Shown piece after piece: positions 40,939-49,906 of a stretch of DNA of 56,137 bases. The stretch is from Microcaldota archaeon (GTDB lineage: Archaea; Micrarchaeota; Micrarchaeia; Micrarchaeales; Micrarchaeaceae). Both the position numbers and the translations under genes were made by a program. The stretch lies in the NCBI GenBank assembly GCA_021806095.1, contig JAJZYD010000002.1, positions 1 to 56,137 of the forward strand, given 5' to 3'. The notes beneath the pieces are model-generated. The model searched no databases. It saw only the letters and a list, made by a program, of their open reading frames with translations, and was not told the DNA's origin. Positions within the stretch are counted from its first letter, which is position 1; each line of letters starts with the position of its first letter.

Positions 40939-41271
40939 ATGACTGTAAAAGATATTGATCAATCTGTTTTTGATGATGAAGTATTGAAATCAAACATACC
41001 CGTTGTGATAGATTTATGGGCAGAATGGTGTGGTCCTTGTAGAATCTACTCCCCAATATTTGAAGAATTATCAAAAAATTATGAAGAAAAAATAAAATTT
41101 GTAAGATTAAATGTCGATGATAATCCTATAATTGCAGAAAAATACAATATAATGAGTATACCAACAACATTGCTTATTATAGATGGTAAAGTAAAAGCAA
41201 TGCAAGTAGGTGCAATGCCAAAGGATATGGTAAAGAAATGGATTGATAATAATATTAATAAAAAATATTAA
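40939..41271 (+). CDS. trx: thioredoxin
   Basis: [28 protein letters not shown] active site. Confidence 0.94.
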   Translation: MTVKDIDQSVFDDEVLKSNIPVVIDLWAEWCGPCRIYSPIFEELSKNYEEKIKFVRLNVDDNPIIAEKYNIMSIPTTLLIIDGKVKAMQVGAMPKDMVKKWIDNNINKKY

Positions 41272-41360
41272 AACATAAAATAATCTATAATCTATATTCT
41301 AGATTCGTTACTTTTTAGTTTATCTTTATATTATTTATATAAATTTATTCAAGGATTACA

Positions 41361-42653
41361 ATGCAAGAGATTCCAACACCAAGGGGAATGAGGGACTTAA
41401 TGCCAAATGAAGCATTCTTTATGAATAAAATAATAAAAAAGATTGAATCTGTTTATTCAAAGTTTGGATTTCAAACGATAGATACACCACTCATTGAATC
41501 TTTGCAAATTATGAATGCTAAAAATGCCATTGGTGAAGATACAAAGCTTATATTTGAATTGAAACAAGAAGGATTTGCGCTTCGTTTTGATCAAACTATA
41601 TCACTTGCGCGCTATCTTGCTATGTATAAGGAACTTCCAATGCCATTTAAAAGATATGTGATAGGAAAAAGCTGGAGAAGAGATGAGCCACAAAAGTTAA
41701 GATATAGAGAATTTATTCAAGCAGATGTTGATATTGCAGGAAGCACTTCACTGGCTGCAGATGCGGAGGTTATAGCCGTTCAAGCTAAGGTAATAGAAGA
41801 ACTTAATTTAGATTACATTGTAAAAATAAATGATAGAAGATTTATATATGGATTTTTTTCATCAATAGGCATAAATGCGGAGCAGTCAATACATATAATG
41901 CGTGCAATAGATAAGTTAGACAAGATTGGAAAAGATGGTGTACTGAAAAGTATACAAAAAATAAATGGAATAGATAATGAAAAATTAAAGATTATAGATG
42001 AACTTATAAGTCAAGATAATACAAATGAAGATGTGCTTGCATTTATAAAGGCAAAAGAGTCCGAAAACAAATTAATTAAGGTTAGTGGAGAACTAATTGA
42101 ATTACTTGATATGCTTAAAAATTATAATCTGAAAGGAATTGTTAAATTAGATCTTTCTTTAATGAGAGGTATTGATTATTACAATAGTACTGTTGTTGAA
42201 TATTATGTAAACAATAAGAATATATTATCAGCAATAGGTGGTGGAGGAAGGTATGATAATTTAGTTGCAACTATTAGTAATAAAAAATCAGTGCCATTGG
42301 TTGGTACTAGTTTGGGAATCAGCAGAATTCTCGATATTTTAAATTTCTCGGATTCTCTAAAATTGAATGATGCAGAAATTTTTGTTGTTAATGTTAAGAA
42401 AAACAATTATATGTATGCTCTACAAATTGCAAATAAATTACGCTCGAATGGAATAGCAGTTGATATGAATATAATTGATAGAAATATATCAAATCAATTT
42501 TCATATGCTAATTCATTAAAATATAAATATATAGTTATTGTAGGAGATATTGAAGAAAAATTAAATAATTTAAAGGTAAGAAATCTCATCGATGGAACTG
42601 AGGAAACAATTACATTAAATGAAGCAATAGAAATGTTCCTTGGACATAAATAA
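41361..42653 (+). CDS. hisS: histidyl-tRNA synthetase
   Basis: PTPRGMRDLMPNEAFF, LRFDQTISLARYLA, GKSWRRDEPQKLRYREFIQADVDIAG, GRYDNLV. Confidence 0.95.
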   Translation: MQEIPTPRGMRDLMPNEAFFMNKIIKKIESVYSKFGFQTIDTPLIESLQIMNAKNAIGEDTKLIFELKQEGFALRFDQTISLARYLAMYKELPMPFKRYVIGKSWRRDEPQKLRYREFIQADVDIAGSTSLAADAEVIAVQAKVIEELNLDYIVKINDRRFIYGFFSSIGINAEQSIHIMRAIDKLDKIGKDGVLKSIQKINGIDNEKLKIIDELISQDNTNEDVLAFIKAKESENKLIKVSGELIELLDMLKNYNLKGIVKLDLSLMRGIDYYNSTVVEYYVNNKNILSAIGGGGRYDNLVATISNKKSVPLVGTSLGISRILDILNFSDSLKLNDAEIFVVNVKKNNYMYALQIANKLRSNGIAVDMNIIDRNISNQFSYANSLKYKYIVIVGDIEEKLNNLKVRNLIDGTEETITLNEAIEMFLGHK

Positions 42654-42691
42654 TTATAAATAAATTAAAAAAGTAAAAATAAGTTGAGTAT

Positions 42692-43231
42692 ATGGTAAAA
42701 TCAGATGTTGATAGAGTCACAGAAGAGAATATAGCAAAAGGCGGTGTTTTAGTAAGATTGTATTTTGATATTCAGGATAAAGAAGAAAATAAGTTACAGC
42801 CACTACTTGTAGATTTGATTAATAATGGACTTATGAAAGAAAAAGGGGTCGTTTACTGTTATGGTAGTATAGAAAAACCCCTTCTAATGAAAGATATTTA
42901 TATAACAAGCGGCACTGTTACTATGTTATTTGATAAGTTTATGCCTCTTATTGGAATTGTATTTAGATATGCACCTGCTGGAATAGAAATATTGAAGCCT
43001 GACAAAGAAATAAACTTTAAGATAAATGACCTTCAATCAATGCTTATGGACATATCGCAATTATCTCTTGATTATTCTAAATTTATACTTGAGAAAGTAC
43101 TTAAACCAGAAGAGATTGAAAATTTTAAAACTATTTTGGAAAATAGAGTTATGCTTGGAAAGCAACTACTTAAAGAGCAGAATATATTAGACAATATAAA
43201 TAAAGATTCAGATCCTAATAATAAAAAATAA
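42692..43231 (+). CDS. hypothetical protein downstream of hisS
   Basis: 179-aa coherent ORF; family not recognised. Confidence 0.7.
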   Translation: MVKSDVDRVTEENIAKGGVLVRLYFDIQDKEENKLQPLLVDLINNGLMKEKGVVYCYGSIEKPLLMKDIYITSGTVTMLFDKFMPLIGIVFRYAPAGIEILKPDKEINFKINDLQSMLMDISQLSLDYSKFILEKVLKPEEIENFKTILENRVMLGKQLLKEQNILDNINKDSDPNNKK

Positions 43232-43244
43232 TAAAAATATATTT

Positions 43245-44297
43245 TTAACAACCTTTTGAACTTGAACATATAAATGTTCCACAAGTGCCTATTCTGTTTT
43301 CTCTCATATATGCTGATTCTAATGAAATTGAATTTGTAGATAAAAAGGCGTTTTCCGTTGTTGATGATATTATATCATCTGATATTACATTCATAGTTAT
43401 TATCAATGCAATTCCATTTGAAATTGAGCTATGTGAATATGCTGTATAAACTGCATCGTACAACGAAGGTGTTGAATTAGTTATATTTAAAGTAAGTTTA
43501 TATGGAGTTATAGCAGTTATATTTTGATATGTATCTGTTCCATTAGGAAATATACCTTCTAAATTATAATATGTATTATTATATTTAGTTGCTGTACAGT
43601 TTGATTCATTTGCATACATTTTTGTATAATTGACCATTATTGGATAATAAGTGCTTACTTTAAGTAAGTTTTCTGCTTTATCAAAATTACTAGTTTGTGT
43701 GCTTGAACTGTTAGAAGTTGAAGTAATATTTTTATTAGTTGTAGTTTTATTGGTTGTTATACTTATAGGTTTAATAGCGGTAATTGGTGCTGTTCCAAAG
43801 TTCGGTACAGTATTATTAACAAAAAGGATTCGTTGTACAGTTGGGGTCTCTAACAGACTAGAAGGAATTGGTATAAGGTCTACAACAAAATGATTATTGC
43901 TCACATTAGAAAGTTTTATTCTTAATGTTGAATATTTACTGCTTAAGTTAACATCGGTAAAATTATTAAATGGTATTTGTATAAGCATTGTAGGATTGAC
44001 AAATATAGGAAGCTTGGTAATTGCTAAAACTGCCTGTGTTGTAATATTTGAATAAGATAATAATTTCAAAGAATATTCATTACCATTTAATGATATTATT
44101 GTTGGTGTTGTAGTAAGTGTTATAGGTGTTGATTGATTTATAGATATAATATTTACATAATTTATATATAACGATATTATAGAATAAGCTACAAAAATAA
44201 TTACTAAAAATATAATTATAATAATACCATATTTAAAATATTTCAAATTTTTATTTTTTATTGCATCTTTTTTTGTAGTAGTTTTTATGACTTCCAT
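43245..44297 (-). CDS. hypothetical membrane-anchored Ser/Thr/Asn-rich extracytoplasmic protein
   Basis: N-terminal TM YFKYGIIIIIFLVIIFVAYSII, extended T/N/S-rich region; likely start MEVIKTTTKK at 44297. Confidence 0.65.
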   Translation of the reverse strand: MEVIKTTTKKDAIKNKNLKYFKYGIIIIIFLVIIFVAYSIISLYINYVNIISINQSTPITLTTTPTIISLNGNEYSLKLLSYSNITTQAVLAITKLPIFVNPTMLIQIPFNNFTDVNLSSKYSTLRIKLSNVSNNHFVVDLIPIPSSLLETPTVQRILFVNNTVPNFGTAPITAIKPISITTNKTTTNKNITSTSNSSSTQTSNFDKAENLLKVSTYYPIMVNYTKMYANESNCTATKYNNTYYNLEGIFPNGTDTYQNITAITPYKLTLNITNSTPSLYDAVYTAYSHSSISNGIALIITMNVISDDIISSTTENAFLSTNSISLESAYMRENRIGTCGTFICSSSKGC

Positions 44298-44535
44298 AAT
44301 TGCACCTTTATTCTTATCAATTATTAAGAGCAAAATATTAAAAGATTACTATATTACTATATTATAATTATACAATCATATTCATTTTATTAATAATTGT
44401 ATTTATAAAAATTGTATTTATAAATTATGTTATATATAAATAATCTATTTATTTACACCTATTCACAAAATCGTATTCTGCATGCATGGCAAAGGATTAT
44501 ATTTTTTTGCAGTGATTTTATATCAGGTGACTTAT

Positions 44536-45756
44536 ATGACTGTAGAAGAACAATTTAAGGAAGATATTATTGGTATGTTGAATGACCGTCAACAAGTTTC
44601 TTTCAATGAAATTAGAGATATAGCATTTAGTAGAGGGATTGCAGAGAAGTCTTTTGTAGATACGCTTACTAATTTAGAAAAAGATAAGATTATTGCTTCA
44701 AGAAGAAATGGAGGAATTTTGACATATTATATGTTGCAGCAACAAGATCATCTCAAAAATATTATAATTGTAGAAGATGATAAAAATATTAACAAACTCA
44801 TGGCTCTTTCAATAGGAAAAGGGTACAATATAACACAAATATATGATGGTGGTGAAGCGGTAACTATGATAAGAAAGCAGAAACCGGATCTTGTTATTTT
44901 AGATTTAATGCTTCCAAATAAAGATGGTTTGGATATATGCCAGACTATAAAATCAGATCCAGAAATAAAAGACACTATTGTTATTCTTGTAAGTGCTATG
45001 GATCCAACAAATAATAGATTTAAAGGTATAAAATATGGCGCTGATTATTATATAAAAAAGCCATTTGATCCCAGTGAACTCAGAACACTTGTGACACTCT
45101 TTCTCGAGAAAAAAGGCAAAAGATTTGATCCTTTAATAGATTTACCTGATGAAGAGAGAATATCAAACGAAATTGAACGCTCAATAAAAGAAGGTAAAAC
45201 ATATACAATAGGTACATTGAAAATAGATGAATTAGGAAATTATGCATCAAGGATAGGTGAACATTACGCTATAATTATTTTAAGGTTGGTGTCTCAATTG
45301 CTTCAAGATGCAGTAAATCAACATTCACCAAATATTTTTGTTGGTTTTCTCAATGGAGATGAATTTGTAATAGCTGGTATAAAAGACAATGTTGAAAAGG
45401 TAATACACGAAGTGCAAAAAGAATTTAATGCAGTAATGCCTTTTCTACTTCAAGATGCTGGTTATAAAAAGCTTGATTTAAATATTGATTCATTATTTGA
45501 AACAGACGAAGTGCCAAAATTGTCACTTTCATTTACTGAATCAGAAAAAGAAAAGCTTGAAGAGCGACGAAATGAGGTTCTTAAGAGTAAAGGTATAACT
45601 ACAAATGATATAGGCTCATATACATATGATGAATTACAGCAGATTTTTGGTAAAGAAAACTTTGATATTATTATAACAAGAGATTTAGATGGAGTTAAGA
45701 TGAGGGTTGGTAAAAAGAACAACTATAAAGAAGAAAAAAATAATAAAGATGAATAA
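44536..45756 (+). CDS. response regulator: N-terminal winged-helix-like, REC, C-terminal degenerate GGDEF-like domain
   Basis: NIIIVEDDKNINKLMAL...DLVILDLMLPNKDGLD...VILVSA...YIKKPFDPSEL receiver; then DPLIDLPDEERI...KIDELGNYASRIGEHYA...FVGFLNGDEFVIAG; start ATG 44536 after CAGGTGA. Confidence 0.82.
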   Translation: MTVEEQFKEDIIGMLNDRQQVSFNEIRDIAFSRGIAEKSFVDTLTNLEKDKIIASRRNGGILTYYMLQQQDHLKNIIIVEDDKNINKLMALSIGKGYNITQIYDGGEAVTMIRKQKPDLVILDLMLPNKDGLDICQTIKSDPEIKDTIVILVSAMDPTNNRFKGIKYGADYYIKKPFDPSELRTLVTLFLEKKGKRFDPLIDLPDEERISNEIERSIKEGKTYTIGTLKIDELGNYASRIGEHYAIIILRLVSQLLQDAVNQHSPNIFVGFLNGDEFVIAGIKDNVEKVIHEVQKEFNAVMPFLLQDAGYKKLDLNIDSLFETDEVPKLSLSFTESEKEKLEERRNEVLKSKGITTNDIGSYTYDELQQIFGKENFDIIITRDLDGVKMRVGKKNNYKEEKNNKDE

Positions 45757-45772
45757 ATAAGAAGATACATAA

Positions 45773-46324
45773 ATGGTTTGTATGAAAAAATTAAAATCAC
45801 AATCTTCTATTGATTTTATAATTGCCTACAGTGTATCGCTTGCAATTATTATTGTTGTTCTTGCAGTTATATTTAAAATTAATATATTTGGAATAAATAT
45901 TGCACCAACAAGCTGTATTTCATCACCATCTTTTTCATGTGGTGGAATTCTATTCAATTCAAATGGCTTAATTACTTTTACACTTTCACAAGCTACAGGT
46001 GCTGCAATTAATATTACAGGTGTTGCATGCTCTAGCGCTATAAATTCAACAAGCTATGCACCAGAATATGGTAATATTTATGTGCTTAATTATAAACAAG
46101 CTCCACAATACTATCCAAATAATGAACTTGCAAATGCTATTGTATTATATAGTGATTCTTCCCAATCCTTTCAAGCATTCTGTTACGATGGCAGTAGTAT
46201 AGCAAAGATTAATATAGGAAATACATTTGCTGGATTTATATGGATTAATTATACAACATCTGCACTTCCTAAAAACTACTATATTATTGAAAAGGTTATG
46301 TCATTTTCAACAGATGCAGGCTAA
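45773..46324 (+). CDS. class III signal peptide pilin-like protein
   Basis: KSQSSIDFIIAYSVSLAIIIVVLAVIF; head with C-x(6)-C...ACSS...GNTFAGFIWINYTT like that of the giant proteins. Confidence 0.8.
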   Translation: MVCMKKLKSQSSIDFIIAYSVSLAIIIVVLAVIFKINIFGINIAPTSCISSPSFSCGGILFNSNGLITFTLSQATGAAINITGVACSSAINSTSYAPEYGNIYVLNYKQAPQYYPNNELANAIVLYSDSSQSFQAFCYDGSSIAKINIGNTFAGFIWINYTTSALPKNYYIIEKVMSFSTDAG

Positions 46325-46485
46325 TATTAATAACAAATAATTTTTAAAAAAGTTTATAAATATATTTAAATAAATAATATACAGCAGTATAACATGTGTT
46401 GATTATTCATTTTAAATAATAAAATGAGCAAAGAATTATATGTTATTAATTTGTTACCAATACTTCATTAGATAAGTCGATTAAT

Positions 46486-47322
46486 ATGAAATTGAAATCA
46501 AATTTATTAAAATTTATTCCATTTATTTTCTTGTTTATCTTAATGATAAGCTTTAGCAATGCAACATATGTCAATATGGTTGAGCCATATAATGCAACAA
46601 TTTATAATAATGGTAATGTGATCTTAGGCAAGGTTGGTCCAGGTCAGGTATTCTATTTAGCAATATCTTCAAGTACAACAAATGTAAATGGTATAAAGGT
46701 AAATGAAGGCTGGAATAAATTATTAATTGTTAATGCACCTGTAGGCTGGTTTGTTGAGAATTCACCTCTATATATATCAATAATCTCTACAAAAATTGTT
46801 GTACCTGGGAATGTAAAGTATGGTTTATATAATTTTACATTTAGAGCCGTCAATATTGGAAATTATTCAAAAGTTGGTAACTTAACATTCAATGCTTCTG
46901 TTAATGTTACTCCAAATGTATTTAAACTTTCAGTATATCCAAAAAATGTAACTGCTGGTCCTGGCCAACCAACACCTATTTATGTGGTTATAAATAACAC
47001 AGGGGTTTCTGATAGCCCATTTATAATAAGTGCAAGCGGACTTCCAGCATGGAATTATACTGCGACAGTAATTGCACTTCATCATACTACAAAAATTTTT
47101 AAGTATCCAATATATGAAAATGAACCAGGTTTATATGATACTATAATTAATGTGACATCATCTGCTAGTCCGTTAATACATAAAAATGTGACTATCATAA
47201 TGAATGTACAGTCATCCATTATAAATAATTATAAAGCAATAGGTGAAGGTGCCATAACTTTTCCTATAATTTATGCTCCGGTATATGCTATTATGAATAT
47301 AATAGGTAAATTTTTTAACTAA
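46486..47322 (+). CDS. secreted protein with beta-sandwich-like repeats and C-terminal hydrophobic segment
   Basis: Signal peptide FIPFIFLFILMISFSNA; NVTAGPGQPTPIYVVINNTG NEW3-like; C-terminal ITFPIIYAPVYAIMNIIGKFF. Confidence 0.7.
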   Translation: MKLKSNLLKFIPFIFLFILMISFSNATYVNMVEPYNATIYNNGNVILGKVGPGQVFYLAISSSTTNVNGIKVNEGWNKLLIVNAPVGWFVENSPLYISIISTKIVVPGNVKYGLYNFTFRAVNIGNYSKVGNLTFNASVNVTPNVFKLSVYPKNVTAGPGQPTPIYVVINNTGVSDSPFIISASGLPAWNYTATVIALHHTTKIFKYPIYENEPGLYDTIINVTSSASPLIHKNVTIIMNVQSSIINNYKAIGEGAITFPIIYAPVYAIMNIIGKFFN

Positions 47323-47337
47323 TTTTAGGTGTAATAA

Positions 47338-48036
47338 ATGAAAGAGAAAAGTAAAACTAAAAAAGACAAAGATACCAGTTTAAGCAATGTGTGTTTTATA
47401 AAATTAAATTCATTAGAGGATCTTGGCAAAAATATGTTGTTTACAGACATCAGCAAAACACTTTTTTCCATTGCTGAAGATAAAAAGCTTAATCTCTTCA
47501 TTGCAGGGCCTAAATTGAAAGGTACACGGCTTATTTTCTATTATCAAACAGATTTGGTTAAAGCAAAATATCTTGCATATAAACCTGAAGATAACAATTC
47601 AAAAAAAATATTAAATATAAGCGATAAATTGTTAAAAGATCAAACTACAGTTACACAGATTCCAATAATAGAACTTAAAAAAATGCCTTATAAAGAGAAA
47701 AAAATTGAGAATGTTACATGTATAAATGTTATTGATTATGAACCAATGGTTAAGATGTTAATTGCAAGAGCAATGGATAATGAAAGTATGGGAAAAGTTT
47801 ATATGTTTAATGTTGGCAATACTTATTTCATAACTTCATTATCTTTGCTAGGAAGTGATGATAATAATGTTCTTTACTATGCAGAAGTTAAAAATCCAGA
47901 TTTGAGCAAAGGATTTTTCCAATATGATTATTCAGATGATACAATAAGTCAAACAAATACAATCGGCAGTACATCTTTACTTTATTTAAGTATAATATAT
48001 CTTAAAGAAGGGTTTCCTTTTTTCAAGCCCGAATAG
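47338..48036 (+). CDS. hypothetical cytoplasmic protein
   Basis: 232-aa ORF after TAGGTG; end overlaps tRNA-Asn. Confidence 0.7.
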   Translation: MKEKSKTKKDKDTSLSNVCFIKLNSLEDLGKNMLFTDISKTLFSIAEDKKLNLFIAGPKLKGTRLIFYYQTDLVKAKYLAYKPEDNNSKKILNISDKLLKDQTTVTQIPIIELKKMPYKEKKIENVTCINVIDYEPMVKMLIARAMDNESMGKVYMFNVGNTYFITSLSLLGSDDNNVLYYAEVKNPDLSKGFFQYDYSDDTISQTNTIGSTSLLYLSIIYLKEGFPFFKPE

Positions 48037-48099
48037 CTCAGTGGTAGAGCGACTGGCTGTTAACCAGTAGGTCGCAGGTTCAATCCCTGCTTCGGGCGC
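48027..48099 (+). tRNA. tRNA-Asn (anticodon GTT), no intron, no encoded CCA
   Basis: GCCCGAA TA GCTC AGTGGTA GAGC G ACTGG CTGTTAA CCAGT AGGTC GCAGG TTCAATC CCTGC TTCGGGC G cloverleaf. Confidence 0.97.
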
Positions 48100-48101
48100 C
48101 T

Positions 48102-48117
48102 TTTGGTGCTCCAAAAT
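48102..48117. terminator. hairpin TTTTGG-TGCT-CCAAAA immediately 3' of tRNA-Asn
   Basis: 6-bp perfect stem, 4-nt loop; role inferred. Confidence 0.4.
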
Positions 48118-48163
48118 ACAAACAATTCTGAAATAAGTGCAGCATTAATATATACTTGCAACA

Positions 48164-49210
48164 TCAAATCCATTTACCAATACCTTCTTGCTTAATTTTA
48201 TTATTTATATCAGCAAGCTTGTCAACATATTTTGATATGCGCTCCCTATCAAACTCATGCTCATCACACATGAAGCTCAATATTTTTTCTTTATTGGGTG
48301 CTTTTGTAATTTCTTTTATCATTTTTTCTTCAACTTCACTTACTTCAGGATTCAAAAACATTTGCTCAACCTCTCTTGGATCAATTTCAAACTCTGTGTT
48401 ATACCTGCTTTTAACAAATGCTTCAACATCACTTATACTTGATGCATTTTTTACAATCTTCAACGCAGTTTTTGGACCAATTCCTTTAATTCCCTCATTA
48501 AAATCAGTGCCAAGAAGTATTCCTATCCAAATAAGCTGCTTATGATTTAAATTTAATGCCTCTAAGGTTTTTTCAAAATCAAGAATTTCTGGATCAATAT
48601 TTATATATATATTTTTTTTAGGAAGCTTTCTTTTTCCACTTATTGTTAAATTCCTCAACACTCTTGGAGCTCCAATAAGTATTGTATCATAATCTTGGCT
48701 TACTACAGAATAAACTAATCCCTTCATGCACATATATGATGCTTGAGCCTCTCCTTCGCTTGGGGCATTGATAAATGGTATTCCCATATATTCAAGAATC
48801 TTTTTCGCGCTCCCAACAATTTCCTTTGTTATTCTTGTGCTTGCTTGAGCGTGCATCTTTGCTTCTTCAATTTTACCTTCCACCATTGCACTTTTCCATG
48901 CTTCATAAGCCTCATTTCTTCTATTCATCCTTGCCTCTATTGTTTTCTGCTTGAGTATTGAGGGAATTCCATCAAACACATATATAGGCTTAGCACCATA
49001 GCTCATTAATTCTATGTTTCTATAAAATAATCCAGATAGATGGCTTGTTACGTTGCCATGAGAATCTGTTAATGGCATACCATCCTGCTGTCTTATGACA
49101 GACAGGAATTGGAACATTATATTATAAGCATCGACAGCAAGCGCCTTTCCTTTTAGTTCTTCAAAATCAAATTTTCTTTTCCAAACAAGTTTGCTGAGAT
49201 CAACTGCCAT
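48164..49210 (-). CDS. fen: flap endonuclease 1
   Basis: LKGKALAVDAYNIMFQFLSVIRQ, PIYVFDGIPS, INAPSEGEAQASYM, VVSQDYDTILIGAPR, GILLGTDFNEGIKGIGPKTAL. Confidence 0.96.
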   Translation of the reverse strand: MAVDLSKLVWKRKFDFEELKGKALAVDAYNIMFQFLSVIRQQDGMPLTDSHGNVTSHLSGLFYRNIELMSYGAKPIYVFDGIPSILKQKTIEARMNRRNEAYEAWKSAMVEGKIEEAKMHAQASTRITKEIVGSAKKILEYMGIPFINAPSEGEAQASYMCMKGLVYSVVSQDYDTILIGAPRVLRNLTISGKRKLPKKNIYINIDPEILDFEKTLEALNLNHKQLIWIGILLGTDFNEGIKGIGPKTALKIVKNASSISDVEAFVKSRYNTEFEIDPREVEQMFLNPEVSEVEEKMIKEITKAPNKEKILSFMCDEHEFDRERISKYVDKLADINNKIKQEGIGKWI

Positions 49211-49695
49211 TATATCTCATCTATTTTTTTGTTATTCATAAAGTCTTCAATGGTTATTTTATTATTCTGACCTTTTACATTACTCTCAGAAACTTCTTCA
49301 GGAACTTTTAAGAGTTTTATATTTAATGTTTTTTCCAGTTTTTTAATGAGTTTTGTAGTTGGTTTCATTTTTCCTTCTTCTATATGCAAAAGCAATCTCT
49401 CTTTCTCATTAAGCATTTCTGCAAGCACTTTTACTGGAATCTTCATCTGCTCTCTAGAATTTTTTATAATTGTATTATAATTTTCTACAAGTTCCATATC
49501 ATCTTTTGATATATTCTTTTTCATTTCAATTTTGCTTTTTATTGCTTTTACTTTTTTTAGTGCAGATCCTTCTTTTTCTATCTTTATTATCTTTTTTCCA
49601 TTGGCACAAGCGGTACAAATCCTAAATTCAACTCCTTCTATTTCAGCAACATATATTGTATCAATCTTTTTACCGCAGAGTTCGCATTCTTCCAT
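49210..49695 (-). CDS. multiprotein bridging factor 1-like HTH protein
   Basis: MEECELCGKKIDTIYVAEIEGVEFRICTAC zinc ribbon plus C-terminal HTH KIPVKVLAEMLNEKERLLLHIEEGKMKPTTKLIKKLEKTL. Confidence 0.87.
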   Translation of the reverse strand: MEECELCGKKIDTIYVAEIEGVEFRICTACANGKKIIKIEKEGSALKKVKAIKSKIEMKKNISKDDMELVENYNTIIKNSREQMKIPVKVLAEMLNEKERLLLHIEEGKMKPTTKLIKKLEKTLNIKLLKVPEEVSESNVKGQNNKITIEDFMNNKKIDEI

Positions 49696-49906
49696 AAAAT
49701 TCACCAAACATTTAGTTAATAACACGTATTATTTATAAATATATTTATTATATTTATGTATTTTATTATTTAAATTTTAGTGTAATGCAATTAACAAAAC
49801 TAAAGTATTATATATTATACTACAAATTAATATTATAAAATATTTTAATTATGTTTTTGTTGTATTATCTCATTATTTTAGGTATAAATTTTATAGAGGA
49901 ATTAAA

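Noticed and set aside
44482-44535. Extended N-terminus MHGKGLYFFAVILYQVTY of the response regulator
   Set aside because: ATG at 44536 has a proper CAGGTGA site; upstream codons look like 5' UTR.
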